Shown piece after piece: positions 48,800-60,700 of a stretch of DNA of 64,000 bases (position 1 is the first letter of the stretch; each line of letters opens with the position of its first letter). The notes under the pieces were generated by a model. It made no database searches. It saw nothing but the letters and a program-made list of their open reading frames with translations, and was not told where the DNA came from. Both the position numbers and the translations under genes were made by a program. Origin of the DNA: Phylloscopus collybita (taxonomy: Eukaryota > Chordata > Aves > Passeriformes > Phylloscopidae); NCBI GenBank assembly GCA_027886175.1, contig JAJNNQ010000075.1:85849001-85913000 (forward strand), read 5' to 3'.

Positions 48800-51700
48800 C
48801 TGAATACAAAAAAGAAAAGTTTCAATATTGCAGTCAGTCAGTCAGCCAGTGCTCTCAACCTGACACACAACTGAAGAAATTGAAGGTGGATAGTATAACA
48901 TGTCTCAAATTTTTTATGTTTCACTCATTCTCATAATCATCATATAAATTACTCTCTCCATCTTCTCTTCCTCTCAGAACTGACCCCGTTAAAGCCTTTT
49001 CTAGCCTTTCCTCCAGGCTAATTTTAAATTTCCAAAATGAATCCATTTTCTCCTGCCTTCTGTCACTTCCTCTCACGATCACTCTCAGCATGACCTTCTT
49101 TATAGCTAACATACATTTTTTCTACTTTATAATTCCATTTTTCCTGTTTATTATAGCCTGGTGGTGATTCCTGAAATGGTTAAATAAGTCCAAGTGTCCA
49201 GGTTGTTTCCCTGTACACCCTATGAGATGTTAGATCCATCTGTCACTCATACCCTGAACCACTCTGCATCAGCAGATCTCCCCAGTGGATCCTTCAGATG
49301 ACTTCTTCATGTCCATACAAACAAGTCAAAGTATTCTTGGGAGTCCTGCTGTTGTTGGTTACTCTTTTACATTGTGTATGGCTCTTGATAACTCATATAT
49401 AAAACAACAGTACTCTGCACTGTTCTTGATTTTCAATTTTTGCTACAATTAAGATGCATGGAGAGCCTCAGGTATTGTGTTTCTGTGTTTTCTCAGTGCT
49501 TTGACAAGGTTCTGTGTGCAGATTTTGAAGGCTGATATTTATTGATTGATTGATTGTGTTTGGTGGATGCTGGGACACAACCGTTCCAATGGAAGCAAAT
49601 GAGCAAAGCAGAGTCATGGGGAGCTATTTAAGAAAATAAATGATTTTTTCCTCAGCATTAAATAAGAGGGTTCTAAGTTCACTGTTCTTATCCCATATGG
49701 CTACAGTGTTCTGAAAACAACTGGACAAAGTGAGAGCAAAGCAAGCCCATACTACAGTCGCTGTTTCAAATTCTCATCTGGTAGGATTTTGCTCTCAGGT
49801 GCCATGTCCTATGCCAGGGTCAGGACAGAAATATCTGCCCAGGCTCAGCACAAGCTGCCATGAGACAAGAAACCTTAATTAGCTCTAAATGAGCTAGCCT
49901 GGAATCCTCCCACCTGAGTATTTTTTTCAGTGCAAGTCTGCCCCTGGTAAAATGAGGTATTCCAGCTCCTTAGAGAGGTTAGCTTAGAGGTTAGCTTAGT
50001 TATCTCTACATGGCACTGGATTGCATTTTGCATATACAGATAGAGGTACCTTGGGGCATGTACCCACTTTTAGGGGGAAAAAAAAGCAGAGAAAGATCAG
50101 ATTTTTTGATGTGAGCATGTGCAAACTGCTTCCAGCAAGTGTTTTCCCTCTTTTTATCTTTGTTATTAATGAGAGAGATTCTGTTCCCCATAGCTGGTTG
50201 GCTTGCATCCACCAGATGCCCACTAAAATGGAATCATGATAAATCAATGACTTCAATTGCTGAAGAAAGTAAAATACCTTCTAGAGTTTATGGGAATTTT
50301 CTGCAAGGGATTATCTGAATGGAAAGTGAAGAAGTTATTATAGAAGTCTGCTGTGCAGACTACACTTCTTGAGCAGTTGGGGAGCCAGATTCTCTAAGGA
50401 GGAAGGTTTTTGGACCACAACTTCACTCTGCTCCAGTGAGAGAGGGTAGCACAACAACCTTTGCTTTATTGTGCTATCATCTCAGTACAGATGTGTGTGT
50501 GTGCATGTGCAGGAAGACAACAGCTGTGCTGGGAAATTAAACCTGCCTTTTCCTGTCTCTCTATTGTCCTGTTTCTAAAACAATTTGCTTCTCACTAAAA
50601 ATGCTAATACTAGCTTAGCTTGGGCATATAGAAACACCCAAAACTCCTTACCTGCTAGTGTGAAAGTATGCTTGGCTATAATCCTTTTAACACTATCCAT
50701 CACTGCCTGATTAATTCTCATTTGTCATGCAAAGACGATGCCCTGTGTAAGAATTGCTTCTGCCAAAGGCTTTTCCATAACTCATGCTCCTCATCTGTCT
50801 GCGGCTAATAGCTAAATATCAATATCTTTATCTATATATAGACTTTATGAATGGTCAAGACTGAAGCCCCCAGGCCACTACATTACCAGAATAATGTTGT
50901 ATCAGCTGGGTCACACATGACCAATTTTGTGGAGCCACTCAAGTGATACAGAAAAGCTACCTGAAAAGTACACAGAGGCCAAAAACCTCACCCCCACACA
51001 AAACTGTAAAAGCTCCATCCCATATATAACAGTCCCTGGTAAATAGGGAAGTGTTGGAAGGGTGGGGAAAGCCTAGAATGTGTTTAATACTCTTTGCAAA
51101 TGGGGTAAGCCACCCTGATCTGGTTTTTCTGGGAGACAACTCAGTGATTAATGATTCTGCATAATATGCTGAGCCATCACCACACTGGAGCCATTTATCA
51201 CATTGAATGCATGGAGACAAATGTGATGTTTATTTAAATAAACTACAACTGCCCCTTGCTCTGTCCTCTGTGTGTATCACCTGCATCCTACATTTGTCTC
51301 AGAGAAGTTAAATCTTAAAATGACTAAGCTGATCCATTTCCATTCTCAATGCTGCCAAGGGCATTACTGAAAAGGGGAAAAGATGGTGACTTTAAGGAAA
51401 ATGATGTGTGTTCCATGAGTCATTTTTCTCCCCTGACTCCCGTGCCTTTGATGCACCTGATAATTTCTGCATCCTTGAAGGTGAGGGCAGTCCACAGCAG
51501 CTTTTGGATTGAAAAGGATGCAGAACAACAGGGGAGGCTTGCACAGCTGGGCGGCAATAAGGGCTATTGCCACAACTTGTGTGACTCTTGTAGACCATGC
51601 TGAGTCATGCTCAGCAGCACCTGTGACATGTCATGTGCACAAAGCAAACACGGTAGGTTGCCCTTTCACGGTTATTTTTCTATCAGCTCCACTCTGGAGA

Positions 51701-54700
51701 CTGGTTTTGATCTTTTTATCCCTGTCCCAGGTGCAGTCAGGCTCAGACCTCCCTTGCCAGCTGCAGAGGATGCTGACAATTTATGCAGCTGCTGAAGCAC
51801 AGGCAATTTTTCAAACTCCTTTTACACACACCTGGGGACCATCAGCTCAAGTAATGATAGATACTAAGCCCAGATAGATAGATGCCCAGGACTAAGCAAT
51901 AGCCTCAAAATTTTCCAAGTTTCTCTGCTGTACACCCTTGGCAAATGCTAAGCTCATAACACTGAACTCAAACAGAAGGAGGATTTACAACTTGCTTAGC
52001 GTAGGGGTATCATGGTGTCAGGGTAAGCTGTGACTTTGAGAATAATGAAGGTGGTTTTCCTTTTCCTCGGGTCTGGGAGTGTCCTGTGCTGGGAGCGTGC
52101 CTGTGTGCCGGGGCAGCCCTGTGCAATGGAGCTACTGGAGGGAGCTGTGTGCTCACACACACGCCACAGCTACACCAGCAGGCTCTGCAAACAACACACA
52201 TTTTGTGTCTTGTCATGAGCTTGAAAAGATCATCTGAGGTACCTGAATGTCTTGTATAATCATGATTAACATGAGTGGAGAAAAGCCCTTTCCGAAAAAC
52301 AGCACAGGACTTGATTTGCACATGCTGAGTGAGCGGCAGTAAACACTTCAAGTGTAGGATAAATCTTCCTCTCTCTGATAGCGGCTTGTAGGTGCTATTG
52401 TCAAGTGCTAAAAATAATGTAATACAGTGAAAAAGTAAACTTGGGCTGCACTAGCAACTACCTACAAACACTACCAATTCCTCCAACCCCTACTGAACAG
52501 ATGAAATGCTCTCACAGTCTCTCTGGATAGCCTGACTTCTACTGACTATTGAGACCTACAGCTCCCCTGGGTATTGGATTTTAAAGTACAGAGAGAGTGT
52601 TTGAATTAAATTACTCAGCACAGCATTAGTTGTCTCTTGTGAGCTTCCTACTGTGAGCAAGCAGGGGACAAACTCCCAGCTGGTTGTGCTTTCTTCCTTA
52701 CCCGAACTGCTTTTTTATTGTTCTCAGCACTCCAGGTCCCTCGAGGCGGAGCGTGACGTTCTCCAGGGTTTGTTTCAGAGGATTGGTGAATTCCACAATC
52801 ACAGACGTTTCTTTACCAGCTACCAGTTCACCTTTGGTCTGCAAGACAAGGAAAGGACAATGCACCAGAAACTGACAATAACAGATACACAGTACTGGCA
52901 AGGCAGAAGAACAGAGCACACAGCAAAGCAGCATGAGGAAAAGGAAGCCTAGTGAGGAGAAAATTGCTGGATGGCACATTTTTCCACCCATTGTAATTTT
53001 CTCTCAAACCACATGGCAGATCAAGAGGCAGGCCCTCATTGCCATAGAAAACCAGAAATCTGCATGTACAGCTCTGGAGCTGAGGGCCCAACTGAGGGTG
53101 AGTCCAGCTGATGGGGCCTCTCTCCCAGACTCTCCCCCCTTCCTTAGGCTACCCACCAGCAGTGAAGGTATCTGCTCAGGACATAAGGTCCAGAAGAGAA
53201 GGGCAGATCTTACTACCTTAAATTAGAAACACCAGGCTAGGTGATTTCACCCTCAATATTGTCATGCCCATCTTCCCCCCTTGCTTTTGCATTCTCTTCT
53301 TGTGCTCTGAAGGCTTTCTAACCTTGCACGTGTGCTCTATGGTGCTCTGAAGGGCAGTTTTCCTCCAAACCCTCTATCAGCAAAAGAGCAGAACACTTTG
53401 CACTGAAACACAGTGAACCTCCACACAAATGTGTTTTTAAACAACAGCTACATACATGCATGGGGTTCTTTACCCCCCTGGCAATTCAGCATTTCTCACA
53501 GAACATGTGTACTTGTTTTGCTCAGGCAAGGGTTTTCAGCTTATGGCTGGCCAATTCTCCAGGGCACTTCATGGCCCACCAACTGATTTAAAGGGCCTTG
53601 AGAAATGTAACTCAGAAAAACAAGTTTCTTCTCAATAAATTTAAAATGATGTTTTAAGGAAGTATGACATTTGCAAAAAGCTGCATAGGCTCTGGTCTAA
53701 GGGCCAAAAAACTTACTCTGTGCCAAAAAACAATAAAATGACTGCAGTAAAGGAGGAGATACAGCTAAGCTCTCAACAGCACTTTGCCACTGGAATGTGC
53801 AAAAGGACACCAGTGGCATTTTCAGAAGTCTTGGCTTGCTGAGAGATCCTATAACCTCTTTATTTCAATTGACCATTTAAGATCACTGGGTGTGATTCAA
53901 AATCATCCTGAAGTCCCACACTTGCATCATGATATGTATTTGCTGGCCTTACTTTTGTAACCTGATCTCAAGGTTAGAATACAGTGTAATTTCCTCAGCT
54001 GTTGAGTCTGACAATCTCCTTGAGCCAACAGAGAAAGATCAAAGGTGCATCTGAAGACATCACGTGAGATACATTTTTTCATTCTTCTCTCTCACTCTCA
54101 TATTAAGAAATTTAGTCTGCCAGTCACATTCACTGAACAAACTTGACAAGAATACTGAACAGATAAACTATCTCAGACAAACTACTTCAAATTTCTTTAA
54201 AAAGCAATAAATCAAAATTTCCTCTATCAATACATGCTCACACACACAAACATACACACCCCTTAAAATCTAGCTTTTAAAATTTCAGTGTATTTTCATA
54301 CATCACAAAAAAACAGAAAAGAGAGAAAATTAGTTTTACTTGAAAACATAGGTTTTGGACAACATCCTATTCTATATGCTAAAAATTCTTTCTTCAGAAC
54401 AGCAAGGAGGATAAACTATTTTGAAGTCAAAAATCTGAGATGATGTAGAAGATGTTCTGTTTAAGTATTGAAAGAATTCTTTACTTTTAAAATTTGGTTA
54501 TTGAAGACAGGTATTTGAAGTAGAGTTTACTTGTGTTGTTTACCTCCTCTCTGGAATGCTCAGCAAACCAAAAATATTTTGTTTGAAAATACAATTATCT
54601 GATCAGAACGTCATGGCACTTCTAAAAACCATGAAACAGCGTAGAGTTTTTGGCAAACCTTGCTGTAGTCTTGATCCACATTTCTAAAAAACCTTTTTTT

Positions 54701-57700
54701 GCATAAGGCTGCAGTTGCTACATAAATTATTATATGGAAACTTGTGCACTTGTTCAAGTAAATATATAGAGGGGAAATGTTGTATAAACTTAGATTTCTT
54801 TCAAGGTCCTGAATTTTATGGAGCTGTATTCATGCTTATATAAAGCTTCCTGGACATGTGCTCTGATTTTTTTTTTCTAGGATTAGGAAAAAAGCAGATC
54901 CAAATTCCATCATTCAAAGCAGGTGAAGGCTTGGTGCTTTTGAAAACAACGCAATTTGTTTGGATTCTTGGTTATGAATTGAGAAGTTTGAATCTCAGTT
55001 AAAGGGGAATATTAAGTTAAACCCAGTTAAGTTAAAACGGCTTGTCTTTGCCATACAACATAGGCTCCTTCTAGTATCACAAGATTTATTCTTCTTCATT
55101 TTCATAGGTACCACACCACTGTCTGCAGAAAGGCTCCAACTTTCAGGGAACACCAGTGACAGTACACTCAGAGTGGCAGCAGAGCACTGAAATCCCAACA
55201 CATTGTCCTGAATCAGTGCTGCCCATTCAAGTTTGGAGAAACTTTCCACAGTACCTGCAGAAGCTCTCCCAGCAAAATCGCCTCAGTAGCAGTGTTGTTC
55301 ATTCTTCAGCTGTGTTGCTTTAAATATAATAGACTTCTGAAGCAGCTAAAGAACTTGAGTGACTTGAGTGAGTAATCTCTCTTACCCTTTGAGTTTCTTC
55401 AGCTTTCTCAGATCTTTTCCCCTCTTTCCTCCACTGAGATAATTTCAGCTCTTCATTACCAGTGCTGCTGTCAGCCTCTCTCTTCAATGCAGGGACACTG
55501 GATACACTCACTGTATACCCTCACACACTCCAGCCAGCCACTGCTCTCTAGGGCCCATGTTAGATGCTCTGATGTGCACAAACACACACACTCCTCTGCC
55601 CCCCAAGCCAATGCAACAGCCTTGCAGAGCACACTTCCCTTGCACCACAGCCTTGAGCTACCTTGATCCGCAGGGTGGGAACTTCCAGCACTACCGCCTT
55701 CTGCAGGGCCAGGATCTTCCCGGTCTCATTGATCCGCGCAGTCACAAAGAAATGAAAGGAGGCTTGCTCCAGCAGGTCACTCATGTACTCGCTCGATTTG
55801 ATCACAATGTCGAAAGAGCTGGCTGAGGGGAGACACAGGAAAGAAAAAAGGCATCTGAAACAATCTAATCACTAACTGCTCCTCCCATCATGGCCAGTGC
55901 CAATTACACGAGTGCCTTGGAAAAAAGGTGGCTTACAAGTCAACAAATGGCTTTGGTTTTTTTTTTTCTAACTAACTTAATTTCTTTACTACAAAATTTC
56001 CCCTCTAATTTTCCCCTCTTTCCATTTAGGCTGTGAGCTTCCAGGGGCAAGGGCTGGGTTTGTGCACAGCACCTGCCCAGTATGTTCAGCATGAGCCAGG
56101 TCGCTGTTGAAGGTTTCTAGGTGCTACCACAAAATAAATGAGAAGGAAGGCTGGAAATACATATCTACTGGGCACAAAGGTCCAAAACAGCTTTTGAGTG
56201 TCATTCCTGTAAATGTTTGCTTTTGCCTCCCTTCTTGGCACAGGGATGCCACCAGAGCAGCCACCCCTGGGCACACACCAGGGGTGTGAGCCCATGCAGG
56301 CTACCTGGGAGATCACCTGCTCTCCAGGACATGGCTGGATATCTGCCTTTGTTCTACACTGGAGTTGCCTGCAGAATTTAGCAAAGAGGTCTTCCTGTCA
56401 CCAGCATGCCCTCCAGAGAGCTTTCATGCGCTTGCTGACAATAATTATTGGAAGGAACGAGTCCCTGTAGGCTAGACAGTTGAGAAGCAGGGAATCATTA
56501 ATTTTAACTATATTGAACTGCAATTCTCAGGCCAACAACGGTGTGAGAATGTGATGCAGAGAATCAGACCTGCTAACTAACTGACCAGGCAAAATATATA
56601 GACCTGGAGCTCTTCTCTCTATAAACATTCATTATAACCCTAGTAAACACATCAAGATCTCCCATCTGTTACCTATGATGATTACTGTTATCTGCTATTT
56701 GTATTGTATTTGTGGCATATGCTGTAAACACTGAGATAATTGAACTTGGGTAAATGACATTCACCCCTTTTTCGCTCTTTTCATCCGCTCACATCAAAAC
56801 CAGTTCCTTGATTTGGTTTCAAAGCTATTCCCTTAGCGGCCACTTGACCTGGATTAAGGCCTTAAATTTACTTGATGTGCTCCTGCTCCCTCCCTCTCAC
56901 TCTTTATCTTGTGTAAAAGAATTTCCCATAATACCCTTAATTGTAAATTATAAATCAGGCAAGGTATTTCTCATCTGAGAAGTAAATAAGTAAATAAATT
57001 AGTTACAAACCAGGAGAAATTTACTGTACAATGGAAGAAAAGAAAAACTTTTCTATTTAAATTTAATCACTGCAGGAAAAAATAGACTTCCATTGTGCTT
57101 AGCACTGGTTGTGCTGATAAGTTGTCAGTACCACTTTACGCATCTGGGAAAGCCAAGGGAGACACAACACTGAGTTGCCTTACAGTTTTTCAAAAAAATA
57201 GAGAAAACTAAATATAACTCAGTAGATGTAAGAGCACCTTTGAAGGCACTGGAAGGTTTAAGCTATTCAAATCCTCAAAGATGTTTTCAACCCACACAAT
57301 TCCTTTAATCATTATTCTGAAAATTATTCATTCGTTTCCTGTTTGAAAACTTAGTTTGCCTCATGCTTTCAGTATTTTGGGCTGGAGGAATACCTTCAAT
57401 ACATCTGTTTAGTATTGTAATTTTTTGTTACATATATATATATATATACACACACTTTTTTTTATATATATAGACACACACCTCTTGCCCTACACAAAGT
57501 CTACATAACCTCCTTGGGTGCCTTGGAAGAAGGTACCCTCCCTTTACATCCTTGACAGATTGTTCTCATGCACTTGCAGATAATCACACTACCTTCCTTC
57601 ACACTTCCCACCTGCTCAGACACTATTCCTGATTCCACACGTACTTCTTTCCAAGGAAAAGGTGAAAGAATTTGTGCTCAAATTTCACGTATAACCTTCA

Positions 57701-60700
57701 GAAATGGTGTAATTTGTAGGAGTTTTTGTCCTGTTGCAGAACACAGTGCCTCAAAGGTTGATGACTGTAGCTCAGATATAAGCAAATTCCCAACTTGAAT
57801 AGGAGGAATAACTTTTAAGAAGTCTCATTGGGAATAAGCAGTGATGGGGACATACTCTTGGTACACATACATAAAAATCCATGTTCTGTTCCTTCAGCTG
57901 CCTCTCCCCAGTCTTCATTCACTCACCATCATTTAATTCAGTTTCCAGCACTATTTCAAGAAATTTTTTTAGCATTTACTTAACTTAGAATAAATTAATT
58001 ATTATGCTCAGTGATGTTTAAACATCTATTCATTTCATTTCTTGCAGAGAGGAGCCAGGTGATTCTCAAAGCACTGCAGAAGCTGTATTTTAGATAGTAA
58101 TATCCTACACAGACCTTTGATACAAGAGCAGACACAAACAAGTCCTGGAACCATGCCAGAAAATGTAGCAGGCACATCTACAAGATGACTGAATTTTCCC
58201 TCATCAAAGAAGTAGTACAGAATTTAGACCTAGACATTGAAACTGATTTTTTTTTTGCTGAACCTATTCAAGTCTCCAAAAGTTTTGCAGTATTTCAGAT
58301 CAGATGCAGTAACTGATGTAAGTCACTATAAACCCTCACACTCTTTTGACAGCATGTATTGGAACAACCCAATGCCCATTTCCAGGCCCCCAATGATCCA
58401 CAGAGTTAGAAAGAATCAGCAAGCAGCACTCAGGGCTTTGTTTATTAACCTTCACCAGTAGATCCTTATCACTGGACTTCTACTTTTTGCAGAATAATCA
58501 GTTCCAAATAAAATGTGCAGTTTCAGATGATGTTAAAAGTGAGGAAGAAAGGAGAGGATTTTTTATTTTTTTTTGTGGCCTGATAGGAACTGTGGTTCCA
58601 TTGAGGCTTCTCACTGAGACAAAACTCGTTCTCTTTGAGGAAAGAGGGCTCACAGTGTCTCTTGAGCTGAGATGAGGTAGACAAGACAGAAAGCTCAGAG
58701 GTCAGCCAGGACTGCTGTGATCCAGCAGCAGAACCAGTTCAGGAGGCCCATCCTTTGGGCACTCCTGCTGCACTCAGAAATATTGATCTGCCCAGTAGCA
58801 GTGTCTAGAAGGCAAAGTCATGGCTGCTGACTTTCTCAGCATGGAACTCAAGTGAAGGATCCTCTACTTCATTTCTGTAAGAGCACATTGTCATCACTTT
58901 TGCTGAGCTGGAAGCACTGACCAAGGACACAGGCCTGTCAGGAGAACAAGTGATTGGCAGTCACTTGTTGGTGGAGCCTGCTACGGTAGCACTTGGAAGT
59001 ACAGCAGGACCTAAACACCTGCTGCAATGGCTGACAGGAAATAGACGATGTCTAAGTTTAAAAGGGAGAACATCCCTCTTCCCTACTTTCAGCAGCACAA
59101 AAACCTGTCCACAGCCTCCTGAGCTAGTCTGCCAGGAGCTGCTTCTCTGATGAGAAGTGGGAGGCAGGATCTCCCTACTGTATTCCAGAGGGCACTAGGA
59201 AAAGTAAATGCTGCATCTATAAAGATAACTCACCTTTGGTGGTCCTGCCCAGCTGAAAAATGTCCCTGCTCTATCATGGCACATTCTCATTACAGATAAA
59301 CTTTTTAGATCACTGTAAATATGAAATCCTGAACTGTATAATCCTCCAAAGCCAGATACTCACTTGAATCTACTCCAAACTTGTCAGCTTCTACTAGGTA
59401 AGACAAAAAATGCACCTTTTTGTCTCTTTTCCATGTGGAACCAGAACTTCCCCTTTCCTTGCTGAGATGCTGCTAGGAAAATAAAGGATTTTAAAGGAAA
59501 AACAATGCCTTGCAGCTTAATACCTATGCTCCTTTGGTTTCTTTTGTACTAAAGAAGAAAAAAATAACAATTCCCAGGCACTCAGCTTGGTGTAAAAGAA
59601 CATTATGCAGGAAGAAACAGCCTGAAGGAAACAGCCTCAGCTTTAAATGACCCTGGTATCCAGCCCAGGGTCTGGAGTGGATCCTTCTGATACCCAATAG
59701 AATATCCTATACCTGGCTACCAGAATTGGCTGTTTCCACCCATGGGTGGAAACATTGGTAACAGTTAATAACACAGAAAAAAATCACCCTAGCAGCTAAT
59801 AACACAGAAAACAACTATGCAAGTCTTACATGAAGAGGGTTGTAGTTTTGCACTGAAAGAGTGTTTCTTGAATTCCTTTTTTGTGACTCCCGTATAAAAC
59901 ACAATGTTGCCTGAAAGGTAGGTAGTTGCAGTGTAGGAGTTGCGACTTTTGTTCCTGAAAGTTATAGTGACTTTAAAGTCATTGCCAAGGACTGCCTTTT
60001 GCGCCTGGAAGTCCATGTCAACATCTGTCTGTGGCTGGTACGTGGTATCTTGGATACTTTGCTTTTTAACACCGTACATCACAGCAGTCTCAAGAGCCAA
60101 TCTCTCCTCGTCTGAGCCTAGGAATGAATGAAAACCAGATTTAGAAAAGATACAGAAGTGCAGCATTAGCCTACCTACTGATCATAAAGATGTGTCTTCC
60201 ATAGTTTGTAGTAGCTGAAATGGGTGGAGGAAGACAGTGAGCCCTCCTTGGGTAGCATTAGCAGTGAGAGAAATTCACAGCTACCGAGGGAGTTGGTGTT
60301 AAAGCTGTATCAGACAAACCGACGCAGCTGAATTCTTATCAATACAGCTACACTGGTTTACTCTGTGTGAACATCTGGCCTGAGTAAAAAACATCTAAAC
60401 ATCTGTACAGAAAGCCTTGCATTGTTTTGAATGCTTTGAGTTTCTCCACGAGTAACATTTATTTTCACCACAACTTACTTAGTCTAAAGCATTTCAGAAT
60501 AGCAAAGTTTGTGTTTTCTTTGTGCCTTATGATCAAAGCAGCTACAGGGTTTCTGGGACGGAGTTACAAATAAAGAATTCCAGAGGGCACTTTTGCAGCT
60601 TTTCATGAAGCACCCTCAGTGACAGAGGTTTCCAAGGGTCTGACTGAGATAAGTCTACATCCATATGGTCCCTGTGCATTTCAGTTTACCTTCTCGGAAC

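Larger units (their letters stand above)
55823..59829 (-). other. F13A1: F13A1 intron 12
   Basis: This 4.0-kb intron contains a TA/CA microsatellite (about 57431-57475), a 24-bp perfect palindrome at 59731-59754 and a 15-bp direct repeat (59766-59780 and 59797-59811) just inside the exon 12 donor. No extra exon was recognised. Confidence 0.8.
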
